A stretch of 64,000 nucleotides of DNA from Bostrychus sinensis (Eukaryota; Chordata; Actinopteri; Gobiiformes; Eleotridae): positions 45,907,763-45,971,762 of the forward strand of contig CM036239.1 of the NCBI GenBank assembly GCA_020698575.1, read 5' to 3'. The notes under the pieces were generated by a model. That model saw nothing but the letters and a program-made list of their open reading frames with translations. It did no database searches and was not told the origin of the DNA. The position numbers and the translations under genes are program-made. This document shows, piece by piece, positions 43,643 through 55,443 of the stretch. Each line of letters starts with the position of its first letter. Position 1 is the first letter of the stretch.

Positions 43643-44629
43643 TGGAGATAAGGTGAGGGGCTAAGTTACCCAGGGGGAGTCGCTGTTCCTCTGCAGCAAG
43701 AGGACCTGGACGCTTCCCTGGGGAGCCCTGATAAGTGGACGGATGGATGTCAGAGAGTTTTTTGTGCTGGTTGTAGGACAAATAAAGTATATGTTGTTGA
43801 ACAACTTAAAATTGACTTAATAATAATCATTTCCCACCTTGATGCAAGAGAGAAGCAAGTGTACTTCTCTTCTATCAGTGCTTAGAATGCAACTTCCACT
43901 GTGTTCCATGAAGCATTAAGACAGAAAGAACATTTTACAACATGCAATCTTAACACTTATTTTAATGCCCAAAATTACAGACAATATGGTAATAAATATC
44001 CCACATAAATGCAATATTTTTTATTACAGCAGATGAACTCAGTGACTCAGATGCTATATTCAGTTTCCTGTGTTTTACTGGAATCGTTCACATGACATCA
44101 CTTTGCCCATTCATTCACACCGGCCCAGCACAGCCGACTCACTGTGGTATATCTTCTTAAGTGAATCATGGTCAGACGGAGAGAGGCTTGGCTCAGATGG
44201 GACATCCCATAATGCAGACTGTCTATGTGACTGCAGTCAGGTCGACCGGGCAGGGCTCCACCTCACGTAGGCACTCACACAGACAGGGCAGTGTGAGTAC
44301 TGGCTGCATCCAAGTAAAGCTTTGCATCCAAACTTTGCATGCTGTCTCTCATGGAAGACTTTAAATATGCAAACGTGCTCGTGTGACTAAGCAGTATTTC
44401 AGTATACATTTTCCCTCATAATAAATGCAGATTATTTAGATTTTTTTTTCTTGTCAACTAGAAGATTTACATTTTTAAAGGTAAAGTTTAGAATTCTGTA
44501 AAAGGGTCCATGAGATTATTTTTGATGGATAACTTATTCTCTCCAAGTGTTGCTGTCAGTGAGATTTAGTGTATTTATACAAGGATTTAGGTTAAATTAG
44601 TCAAAGCTATGGACAAATCTTTATCCACA

Positions 44630-45071
44630 AACTTCCTCTGGTGGTACTCAGGAGATGTTTGAAGTTCAAGTTCCTCATTTCATTTTTTATTTTTTTATTT
44701 TAATTCACTTTGAATTTTAATTTAAATCCAGTCTTATTCCTGTTTGAGTTTCTCTCTGGAGATTGCATTTGTGTGGGCCACCATTTAGTCCTGTTTTAGT
44801 CCTGAGTCCATTCTAGTTTAGTCTTGTTTTAGTCCCAGATATGGGTTTCGTTCTGGCTTAAACCGGGCTTAGTCTTGGTTTAGTCAGGTCTAAACTAGGA
44901 CTAAACCAGCAACAAACCAGGTCTAAACCAAATCTAAACTACTTCAAACCAGGACTAAACTAAGACTAAACCAGGACTAAAAGAGAACTAAACTAAGACT
45001 AAGCTGGGTCTAAACCAACTAAATCATCAGGTCCTGGAAGTACACAAAATCATAAAGTTTGGGAACCACTG
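44630..45071. mobile_element. Family A copy with inverted (hairpin) minisatellite arms
   Basis: Right end aagtttgggaaccactg. The left part reads tttagtcctg-type units (44780-44885) and the right part gactaaacca-type units (44885-45010), i.e. the two arms are inverted about 44885. 43790-44630 is AT-rich with no recognised gene. Confidence 0.6.
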
Positions 45072-45239
45072 ACCTAGAATGCTAAACAGCACAGCAGTCA
45101 ATATACAAATAGTGCATGAATGGGATAGAATGACTATTGTTGATGATATATTGGGATGTTTTTGGACAATGTTGAGTTTAATGGAGATTTAGCTCCCAAT
45201 ATATTCCTATAAAATTTTGAATAAACTTATTTCTTCCAC

Positions 45240-45480
45240 TGCATGCATTTGTAACATTAATGCGAGCGCTAATCTGTTTAAATATGCTGCCGGAGATGAG
45301 CGGCTTACAGTGCAAATGCATGCGGCCTCTGTAACCTCCGTGGGGCTGCTGTGTCAGATGTCCCGCATGAATGGTCGCGTTGCTGCAAAGCGTTAGCGCT
45401 AAGCCTGTCCACCTAGAAATAGCTGTCGGCTCCTAATCGCTCAGTTCAAGTATGTATTTAGAAAAGAACAACGTGGACCA
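45240..45480. other. GC-richer unique block, possible conserved non-coding element
   Basis: Contains gcgagcgctaatctgttt, tgcaaatgcatgcggcctct and gcgttagcgctaagcctgtc. No repeat family or ORF. It sits just before the three-copy module at 45.8-47.0 kb. Confidence 0.35.
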
Positions 45481-45794
45481 GATGGCTGACTATGCACATT
45501 TCTGCCACTAGAACTGTCATTTAAAATCTAAGATTTAAAAAAAATCGAGTTTACTGTTTTTAAAAGTGCAATATAAATAAATTAAATATAGAGATTGCAA
45601 GATATATACAGTAAAACATGCTAAAAACATTACTATTGCATGCAAGCTGGAGATAAAGGCATACCACAATAACCTTATGCTTCATACTTTACCAACAGTA
45701 ATCACATTTTTTAACTTTACTTCCTCCTCACAAGAACTTAAGCACTTCCTGTCAAATCACCGCTTGACCCACAGCGTCTAGCGTTTTGCACAGT

Positions 45795-47009
45795 CATGAC
45801 TCAGCAGTGTTTTCCACTTTATCTAATTATCTGTGCTTTATAATTACCTGCTCATGTGACTCTGCTCAGCAACATTGTGGATTAAAATTAGGGCATGCAA
45901 GGTACTTGCTCACAGGAGTGTACCCATGTTGTTGCACTGAAAAAATGCACTCCATGTAAAGCAATGCATATGAATTAAGTAAATACTGCATTTGTCTAAT
46001 AACATTGTATTTAAATATTGTGTATGTGTTCTCCTGACCAAAATCCTGGCTCAGATCAGGGTCCCTGAGGGTTTCAGCCCAATGTTTCCACATTTCTAAG
46101 TTTTAGGGTTAAGGGTTAGGGTTAGACATACACCATTCACCATTTATGGGAACATTGGGCGGCTGTGGGAACATAGACATGCTCCCCGCTGGGCGCTGCT
46201 CAGTTCGCCCACTGCTCTTGACAGGGTTAACTCCAGCAGCCTTGAGAGGATGGACCAAATGCAATACAATAAAGTACCTAATGTCCAGAATGTGTAGTTA
46301 TGGGGCTGACACTGGAGTAGAATAAATGTAGCAAAAAACAAAACAAAACAAAATTAAATTAAACAATTAACAGCCTATGCAAAAATGTATTGCATACAAA
46401 GATGTACAATACAGAATACTGTACAAATATAGATAACTGTGGAAATCCTGTGTCATCCTCCCAGGCAGAACAAGGTTAATGGAGTTGAAGAATTTTCTTT
46501 AATGACTCTCCCACACAACTGAAACCACAAGCAGATAATTACCAAATTAGTGTAGCACACTTATGTGAGATACTTTGTATCCCTTTGATAATGGTCATGA
46601 CCTGTATCAACCCCACCTGCTCCAATGAAAAGGTTGCGGGTTTGCTTTGCAGACTTGCCCAATATGACTTTCTACACACACAAAGCCTTTTTTCTTTTCC
46701 TTCACAATGCTTTACCAACTGTTGAGTTCAGGCACTCAATATACATCATAATGTACTTTATTATATTTCGCATTCATTTTGTTTGGTTGCAGTGGAGGTA
46801 AACAGCATCTAGCGCAGTATCTTCTTCTTTACCTAATTATCTGTCTTTTATAATTACCTGCACGCAAGTTTTGTTTCTATGGGTGGAACAACCAGGCGGA
46901 GTCACCAGCTGACCTGCACCGTTGAGCCAGCATTCAGCTCCTCCATGACTCAGCAGCATCTATTTCTTGATCTAATTATCTGTCCCTTATGATTAGCCAG
47001 TCATGTGAC
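45795..47009. promoter_or_regulatory. Three-copy TAATTA / NF-E2-like module, candidate enhancer cluster
   Basis: Core ctaattatctgt followed by ttataattacctg recurs at 45823-45850, 46833-46860 and (decayed) 46972-47000. Copies 1 and 3 are both preceded by catgactcagcag (45795-45807, 46944-46956), whose reverse complement holds the NF-E2/MARE sequence TGCTGAGTCA, and followed by catgtgac (45853-45860, 47002-47009). Between the copies is non-coding sequence with an old SINE-like piece at 46020-46260. Function is inferred. Confidence 0.45.
46102..46125 (+). repeat. Short telomere-like TTAGGG tract
   Basis: ttttagggttaagggttaggg, three to four TTAGGG-like units. Such short tracts are common in fish introns and need not mark a chromosome fusion. 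Confidence 0.6.
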
Positions 47010-50000
47010 CTTGCTCCCAGTGAGCTCTGATTAATTCACAGGTACTTTTCACCCATACGCTTAAGGTGCACACTTGCGGAGGTGCACGTAATGCAACTGA
47101 GCTAATAGGGCTCGGTATGGACTGACAGCTTTTCTCTAAGACTTCAGTCAATTGAGCCAATGTTTTATGGCTAATTTAATTCGCAAAGGGCCCACATTTT
47201 GGTGAGGTGAACAGGTCCACTGGAAACACCAACGTTTTTAAAATTCATGGAAAAATGATTAACAAAGCTGCACAGTGCCTGCAAATATGACTCCAGCCAA
47301 ATATTCAGTTTTGGTGTCATTGAGTTTGCTGACTGTGCCATGAGCGAGCACTGGCAGTGGAAAGGGCTGGACTAAGAGAGCATAAGAAATTAATTTTGTG
47401 ATTATTATTATTTATCAGTGTTCTGAGTTATATGGTTTGATCAAATATAATGATTTTGAAGCAATAGTGAATTAGATGCTTCTAAAAAAGAACAAAAAAC
47501 ACTGGTGGCCCCTGGTTTTAGTTGAATTTTGCAGGAACTTGTGGAAAATAAGATGGAGCGTTTTATTTGGCTGTGTGTTTATTGTCACCCAGCAGTGTGT
47601 ATAATATGCATATGCACAGCAGGAGGACCTGTACTGGTCTATATTAAAAACTGGTGCATTTCTGCTGTTGCATATTGGTATACTGTTTACAGATGTGTCT
47701 CATATTTATAAAAGAAATACCACAGAAGTGTGTAAGTGCATCACTGTCCCACATTGTGCAGAGGATTTGGTTAACCATGCAGCTTCCTGTCTTTGAAGAG
47801 TTTGTTTTACAAGTATAGCAGAAATTGTTGCAGCAGGCAGTGAGCACTTAGTATCAACAAAATATGTTTGTTATAAATATTATTTGATATTTGACTTCGT
47901 TCAAAGATAATTGTTTTGATATTTGTTTTTGTTTTTACACAAATTCACCAGTCAACTGTGAATCCAGAGTTTTAAAGAGATATGTTAAGAGGGTTTATGA
48001 GATACTTAGTGATAAGAAACTATTCCTTAAGCACCTCAGTGTGACTGTATATGTGTATTCATACATATTTAATGTGCAATGTTTGAAATATGTGTGACAT
48101 GGACTACACATTTGTACTTTGTAAAAGCTGTGAAGACTCTAAGTCATCGAGGCAAACTAAATCACTACAGAAACTGCTGGGCCAACCTCAGTGGACTGGA
48201 GTCTGCAGTACACCTCTACCTAAAAGACAGAAAACACTCACACAAATATTAGCCAGAGAGAAAGGATGGAGGAGTGAAACGAGGAGTGAAAGAAGCAATC
48301 TTTGAAAAAAAAAAAAAAAACTTTTCAAACTCTTTAAACAAAAACAAAATAGTTTTAATCAGGGCATTAACATCAGAAGGAGATTATGTTAATGAGTCTC
48401 AGGTGGGTTAACAACTGTCCCACTCACTCCAGCAGAGGACAAATGATTCCTAATGTACCCTTTTAACTTTTTATAAACCAATAGAATTTAGTTTTTGTTC
48501 AAAAACTCAAAGAAACATAAAACCCAGCTCTCTTATCAGTTCAATTTCAGAATTAAGAAAGCCTCTTAGATCAAAGTGAATCGTCTTCAACTTCCAAAAC
48601 CAAGTCCAGATGACTTGATAATGCTGCAAATATGAAGTCCTGATAAATGGTGCAATATTTTGGATCAGAATGTACAGTCTGTGCAGATATACAGCACACA
48701 CTAGCGTTATCAGCAGAGCAGGAGAGAAAAATGAATGGCATGTTTTTTATGCAGCCATATTTAACATAAAGCCTTCTGTGTTTTACAAGCTTTTTACCTC
48801 TTTCAGTGTTATTTGGTCAGTTTCTGCACATGTTTAATGTTTTACTGTCTTAATTATATTAAACAATCCGGTTTTACTGACTTGAAGCTATTTCATTAAT
48901 TTGTATTGTGGTTTTCTTTATTGCAAATGGACCACAAACATAATCCTCCTTTTAATATGACAGAAATATTTGATGAGCTTAAGAAAATGTTTGATGAACC
49001 ACTTTAGGGTCCCAACCCACTTTATGGTCTAATATCCAACCATCAATAGACAGTTATATATATTGAATTCTTGTATAAGACTGGCATAAGCTACAAAAAC
49101 CCTTTACACACATGCACCATCACCCGGACCCTGTCCTGCATTCTTATGGAGTCTAAACTCAGTAAAACACACACAGATCAAAACACAGACACAGATCTGA
49201 CTCAGCAGGACTGTAGCATTTAGAGCTTTGTTCATAAACACTTTTGCATTCACAGATAAATTGTTTTACGCATGCACAAATTGTAATATGCACACACAAA
49301 TAATAATACATGCATACAAAACATGATACACACACATCTTAATAAAGACAAATCTATTTACACACACAGAGATCCTTATGCTGACACAACAGCCTCATAC
49401 AAATGACTCCCACAGTACTAAGTCAATAATTGTCTGTACTTGTATGTGACCCCGGTTAAAAGAATGTAAGTAATTTTACTACTACACACAATATTATTTA
49501 ATGTATTTTGAATGAGCCGAACCCTACTTTTGCATACAAAAAAGCCACTACAAACCAAACTCAGTCCTTTTTTTCCTATTGATGTTAGTGTCTCACTAAA
49601 CAAAGATTCACCTAGATGCAGCAAATATTTTACAATTGATTAATTTCGTTGTGCACACTGTATACTCCTCACTACAGAAATGTAATTCTGCAAGAACAGA
49701 TGAACTCCAGGTGACCTACACTGGCCCACACATTTATGCCAACTTAGCAGGAAAGACAAAATATTTGAAGTGGGGCAGCGCCAAGGCCAACAATGCAGAT
49801 CTAAATTTTTTTTTACTACGAAATATGGTGCGATGTGGAGACTCTGGGTGAGTACGTGCCCAGGTCGACCTTCTGCTATTGTCGTGCTTTTCTAAAGAGC
49901 TTTTGGTGAGTGAAAGCTCATCCCCTGGTTTTGTGCGGTGGATATTTGAGTTGAATGGAGAGGATAAGTGACTTGGATGGGCCTGAATGGAGCAGATTGG

Positions 50001-50870
50001 ATTAAATAGACCATGTGCTATCCCTGGTTAAACTGACTCTGCAGGAAAAGCCTGTATACGTGATGCTGCAGGTTCACTTACACTGCCGTTAAAGTCATAG
50101 TGATAGCTATGCAGTGAGTCATGCATGGCAATTGTGTGTTGAGAGTATGTGAGTAGTAAATTTGAAAATCAGGCACGTGTGAAGGTGTGTTAAGTATGAT
50201 GACTAAACAGAGAAATATGAACTTTGCTCTAGTTGGAGAAGTGACTTTGAAACTTGGGTTATTCAAAGTATCTGTTTCATTCATTTGCAGATTGCATAAT
50301 GACGATAAAAAGTCAAGTCTAAAAGTGAGTCATAGTAAAAACAAAACAAAACAAAACAAAAAACAAAACAAACAAAAAAACAGTTTAATATGTTCCTTTG
50401 TTGCTGTTTTGATTTGTTTATTCCCAATGGACTACCCCAAAGAAATAGTTTGATAGAGCTCAGACTTTGCCCATAGCTCAATAAAAAGGTCCAACTGGAA
50501 TTCTGTTTTTGTCTAAGTCAGAAAAATAACTTTGAAGCTTGGGTATTACAAAGTGGCTGTTTCATTCATTTCATTTAAGTCTGCCATGAGCAAGTAACCT
50601 TTATTAAAGAGCATCTTTTACAGCTCAAAGTCACAATACAGTACTGTACAGAGAGCATGAAACCACTGTCAAGACACAAATCCCATAAGACAAGACAAGA
50701 CACAAGAAGAAGATGAGATTTTTACACTATTGAAATATGTCTTTTACATGAATGAAAAAGGTAATTTGTTCAGGGTCGGTTAGAAAAGAGGTTAATGCAC
50801 CCACCTTTTATGTGGGAGATGGTTTAAGGGTTTGATTTACAACTGTCAGAAAGAAAATCCCATCTTTCTA
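47010..50870. other. Intergenic, no gene recognised
   Basis: Mostly AT-rich single-copy-looking sequence. 47010-47260 is moderately GC-rich, 49250-49375 has acacacacaaat-type simple sequence, and 50337-50381 is an (AAACA)n tract. No coding or RNA gene signal seen. Confidence 0.35.
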
Positions 50871-51302
50871 ATACAGGGTAGCTCCAGGTTTTTCCTCATG
50901 AAATTTAAGACCTTTTTAAAAACTTTTTAATGCCTTTTAAAATTAAAATAAATGCCAAGATTGCGCCTAAAAGAACAATAACCTGTATACATTTTACACA
51001 AATAAAATATCAGTATTACTCTCTAAAACTTGTTGTTTTAAAAAAAATCTAATACAGGTGAAATAACTCCAGTTCAGCATTAGAAATCGCAAAATTATTC
51101 ATAAATTTCAGTGGTAACAGCATTAACTGTATTGTGGGGATGTTTTTTGCAACAAATATGGCTGCAACATATGCAATGAAAGTTACAGCCAAAATCACAT
51201 CCAACTCGCAAAAAAGACATAGACCTTCTTTTCTGTTGTTACTTACAAAGTATCAGTCTAAAAGATATTTTATATATAAGTACAACACTGAAAAACTTAT
51301 AT

Positions 51303-52670
51303 CAGGGCTATTGAACTTCATTTGCAGGGGTTCAGATTAGAAAATTACAAGATTTGTGAGGGCCGGATGGACATTTGACACATTACTTGCTCAGCATTAC
51401 TATTAATAATACTAATGTACATTTCACATAGTAAATAAAGTAGACACACACATGTTCCTTTTCTTTTCCTTTATATTATCCTTGTTTTTTTTTTTAAACA
51501 CAAATGCACTATGAAGCTGTCAGAAGTGCAAAAATGCAAATGAAAAAAATGAAAATTTAGGCTTATGTCAAAAAGCATTTCAATCAAGTCTAATTTGGGG
51601 TAACATTCAAAAGTATGTCCAGAAATATGCACAGATTTTAACACATTAAAGCCAAATGAACATTTCAACTCACAGCTTTTTTTTAAATACAAATGAATAA
51701 ATAAAGGCCGACGCACACCGGCGCATGGAAAAAAATATGCCCCTATTGTTTTCTATGAAAGCCCGACACGCAAAGACGCTCGTCCTTGTGTCACTTGATG
51801 TCCTTGCTCTGTTTGGACGTGGTGGTGTGGCTTAAAGCACATGTGCCTCGCACTTCTGCAGTAAATAAAGACAGTTCTCTGCTCCGTGTGACACAGAAAC
51901 AGCTGTAAACACTGAGAGTGAGAGTGACATGCTGCTTCGAGGGGACAGAGATGCAGCTTTCAACTCCAGCTGCAGTCAGTGCACAGGAAAACTCCTCTCT
52001 GTGTTAACTCTCTTGCTACAGCCCTTGTCTCTCCTCACACAGCCTGGGGTGACTTCTATCACTTTGTCTGCTTGCTAGCCAATAAAACACATACTTTCAA
52101 GGCCGCGTTGTTTATGTTAAAGACTTTTCAAGTACCACGGTGCTGTGCGTCTGGTGTGCATTGGGCTTCACACAGAGGTGATGTGCGTCCCAGCACTTGA
52201 AAAAGCTTTAACATGAACAAGGTGGACTTTAATTTTATTTATTTTATTTTATTTTATTTTTTTTGGTTTTTGTTTAACAAGCAACAAAACGATAGAAGTC
52301 ACCCCAGGCTGTGTGAGGAGTGACTGGTCTGGGCTGTTCCAGTTATTAGAGTTGGCAACAGAAAGAAGCATCCCCTGCATTGAGTGGAGCAGGAGTTGGT
52401 GCGCCCCTCTCTGTGCCCAGCTGCAGCTTGTCTCTCTACCTCATTTACCGCAGGTGTCAGTCTGTAGCCACAGACCAGCCTGGTGTTTTCACCTGGCATG
52501 TCACCAAAGGGAACAACTATTCTATGAGTGAGCTTGGGTGCACCGCAGTAAATTTGTTCATATATATATGGATATATAAATAAATATATATTTTTGACAA
52601 GTCTGCCGCAGGCTAGATCAAATTTTAGTCAGGTAACTTTTGCCCCTGAGCCGTGAGTTGAATAGGCCTG
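51303..52670. mobile_element. hAT-like element with a long internal palindrome
   Basis: A 1368-bp element with ends CAGGGCTATTGAACTTCATT and (reverse complement) CAGGCCTATTCAACTCACGG. TSD acttatat (51295-51302) and acttaaat (52671-52678), 7 of 8. Inner sequences from about 51980 to 52330 pair as imperfect inverted repeats around 52165. No transposase frame. Confidence 0.75.
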
Positions 52671-52939
52671 ACTTAAATGTTCCAATTTGACAATTTAACC
52701 CACTAAGCGCCAAAGTCGCAGAATTGTGACAAGCAGCCTTGCTAAAAATAACAGCCCCTACTTCTTATTAAAATGTTAACTTTTGTTTCTACTCCCTTCC
52801 TTTAGGTGTCAGACACCCAGGACTTAGTTTCTAGCCCAATAGAATCATATATTGTCGTTCAAAATCTTTGAAAAAGACGTGCACAAAGGTGAGCGAGTCT
52901 CACGGGGAGTGGCGCGTCGGAGCGCCTCCGTGGAGTAGA

Positions 52940-53731
52940 TTCCTCTACAGTTTTAAGAGAGGAAAAGGCGAAAGTAGCTAACGGCGGCGCGCGAGCTATG
53001 CTCACAGTCCCTGCACACGGCGTTTCTCCGTCACTCTGCCCACTGTAGGTGACAGAGGCAGGTGTGCACGTAGTCACTCTGGCCCCGGGAGTGAACGTGA
53101 GTTCGGGATTAATGCAGTTTGAGAGGGAGATGTGCGCGCGACGCTGTAGTTAGTCCCACGGAGGCGGGGCAGCACGGAATCTCCTCAGCCGCGGTACCGA
53201 GAGTGAACTCGGGAACACTGTGGTTTTGAGTGAAATAAATGTACACCAAGCACCCCCCACCCCGTTCATTCTCGCACTTTTCCCCGTAGAAGAGGCAGAG
53301 GAGGGAGAAGAGAAAGGCGTGGGGAGAGGCAGGTGTTGCCGAGGGGGAACAGCGTGGCGAGTATAAACAGGACTAACAACAGCACTGATGAGAATGGGGT
53401 CACCTGAGAGAGGAGGAGGTTTATCAGGCGTGGATACAGCAGTTTGATGAACCTGCTGCCAGGCCATGACAAACTTGCAGATGCATTTCTCTTTCCTCAC
53501 ATTTTACTAGTTATGGGACATTAGAGGTTAGAGTTATAGTTTACTAATGTTGGGTTTATTAATTGGAGAAAAAGCCAAAAAAAAAAAAAAAAAAAAAAAA
53601 AAGTTCAAACATGTTTATAATCTTGTGTTTACTAAAAATAACATAATTCAGCATGTCTGCCTGATAATGACGTCACAATATGCAAAATATATGCAGATTG
53701 GATGCCTATAATTACTACATTCATAAACTTT
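52940..53731. repeat. Internal duplication, copy 1
   Basis: Begins gagaggaaaaggcgaaagta and ends atgcctataattactacatt plus cataaact. Matches 54496-55443 apart from a ~140-bp segment missing here after gtagctaa. Has an A-run at 53578-53602. Confidence 0.8.
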
Positions 53732-53795
53732 CTGTTGCACACTTGAAGTATGAAAAGGACTGACAGGAGGTATGATGATGTCTTGGTTTTATTAT

Positions 53796-53840
53796 CTGAA
53801 AATAAATGAACATTGCAGTACATGAACGCGTGTCTGCCAT
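53796..53840 (+). repeat. 45-bp exact direct repeat, copy 1
   Basis: Begins ctgaaaataaatgaacattg and ends cgcgtgtctgccat. It is identical over 45 bases to 54176-54220; flanks differ. Confidence 0.9.
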
Positions 53841-54175
53841 CTGCATTGCTTTCACATTGACTGAGACTGGGTACTGTTTACCCCTGAGCATGGCTACAAA
53901 TAAAATAATGAAAATCAAATACATTCAAATAAACATACTGTTACTCCATGTTGTCTAATTACAACTTGATGTTAGTGCTAGTGCACGTGTACCGCGCTGC
54001 CCTGGTTGCATCTCCATGCCGCGCTAGCATTTAGCTTAGTTAGCTACTACGAGAAAACATACATATCAACCAGGCTGCAATCACTCTACACAGGGGACAT
54101 AAACGGCCAACCTGTCCCACTGGCTTCACAACAATTATCTAAGTTCCTCCCATGTTGTTATCATTATAACTTTAC

Positions 54176-54220
54176 CTGAAAATAAATGAACATTGCAGTA
54201 CATGAACGCGTGTCTGCCAT
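54176..54220 (+). repeat. 45-bp exact direct repeat, copy 2
   Basis: Identical to 53796-53840, 380 bases downstream. The following 54240-54490 ends aagtaaactcaacttatccg plus ggtttacagtgt, a terminus seen in another common fish MITE. Confidence 0.9.
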
Positions 54221-54495
54221 AAACTTGAAATCTAAAGTGTAGCAAATATGCAGAACCTTTGATATAACTTAAAATAACTAGTTTAATCTGCTATTAATGG
54301 AGTATACTGTGCTTTACGTGTTTAAGTAAGTTCTATTTGACATTTAGTATATTACACTTAACCCTTTTAAGTTTACTGTAATTAATGCTCAAGTTAAATA
54401 GACTTGAGTTTTTCTTTTTCATTACTTACATTTTTTAGGACAACCACTTTCCACAAATTTTTTTAAGTAAACTCAACTTATCCGGGTTTACAGTG

Positions 54496-55443
54496 TACAG
54501 TTTTGAGAGAGGAAAAGGCGAAAGTAGCTAATAAAATGTACAGCACTGATGAAGCAGCAGCTTTGATGACTGCTGAGTCTGATTCTGAGGGAGAACATCT
54601 ACTTTTTGAAGCGAGAGAGAGTGAAGAGAGCCACGAAAGTGAACGTGCGAGCGAGGAGTGGTTTCCTGGTGGCGGCGCGTGAGCTATGCTCAGTCACTGC
54701 ATACGCCGTTTGTCCGTCACTCTGACCACTGTAGGTGACAGAGGCAGGCGTGCACTTAGTTACTCCGACCCTGGGAGTGAACGTGAGGTTGGGAAGATGT
54801 GCGCGCGGGGCTGCAGTTCATCCCGCGACTTTCTCCTGTGGAGGCAGGGCAGCACAGAGTCTCCACAGTCACTGTACTGAGAGTGAACACGGGATCAGTG
54901 CGGTTTTGAGTGAAATAAATGTACACCAAGCACCCCCCGTTCATTCACGCACTTTTCCCCACAGAAGAGGCAAAGGTGGGAGAAGAGAAAGGCGTGAGGA
55001 GAGGCAGGTGTTGCCGAGGGCGCGGTGGGAGCAGCGTGGCGAGTATAAACAGGACTAGCAACAGCACTGATGAGGCTGGGATCACCTGAGAGAGGAGGAG
55101 GTTTATCAGGCGTGGATACAGCAGTTTGATGAACCTGCTGGCCAGGAGATGACAAATTTGCAGATGCAAATGCAGAATGTTTACATTCTTCATTTCTCTT
55201 TCCTCACATTTTACTAGTTATAGGACATTAGAGGTTATAGTTATAGTTTACTAATGTTGGTTTAGAGTATACCTGGTTTCTACTCATTTATTAATTGGAG
55301 AAAAAGACAACAAAAAGTTCAAACATGTTTATCATCTTGTATTTACTGAAAATAACATAATTCAGCATGTCCACCTGATAATGACGTTATAATATGCAAA
55401 ATATATGCAGATTAGATGCCTATAATTATTACATTCATAAACT
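54496..55443. repeat. Internal duplication, copy 2
   Basis: Same order of blocks as copy 1: aggaaaaggcgaaagtagct, ggcggcgcg, gtaggtgacagaggcagg, caccaagcacccccc, gaggaggtttatcaggcgtg, gcagattagatgcctataat. It retains an extra coding-like segment at 54536-54668. Confidence 0.8.
54536..54685 (+). pseudogene. Acidic N-terminal remnant, possibly of a piggyBac transposase
   Basis: From the ATG at 54536 the frame reads MYSTDEAAALMTAESDSEGE and continues Ser/Glu-rich for about 45 codons before losing any pattern. Acidic N-termini are usual in piggyBac transposases and its position inside a TTAA element fits, but no DDD catalytic core follows. Weak identification. Confidence 0.35.

Larger units (their letters stand above)
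42400..43790 (+). mobile_element. RTE-type LINE 3' remnant with two nested insertions
   Basis: 42400-42622 (ttctttaggagtgaggggag, tcacttatggtcatgagttt, cagtttcctcagtaggatgg) and 43652-43790 (ctgttcctctgcagcaagag, gacgcttccctggggagccc, ending gtggacggatggatg) are successive pieces of the 3' coding end and tail of a LINE common in fish. Open frames are broken. The interruptions are 42623-43199 and 43220-43642. 41280-42400 has (ATT)n at 41583-41617 and nothing else clear. Confidence 0.65.

Noticed and set aside
46102..46125. Interstitial telomere
   Set aside because: Only three to four TTAGGG-like units with an error; too short to argue a fusion point.
53150..53500. 116-codon minus-strand frame (and its cousin at 54895-55155)
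   Set aside because: Both lie in the duplicated GC-rich blocks of the TTAA element and are Pro/Ser-rich by composition; no domain seen.
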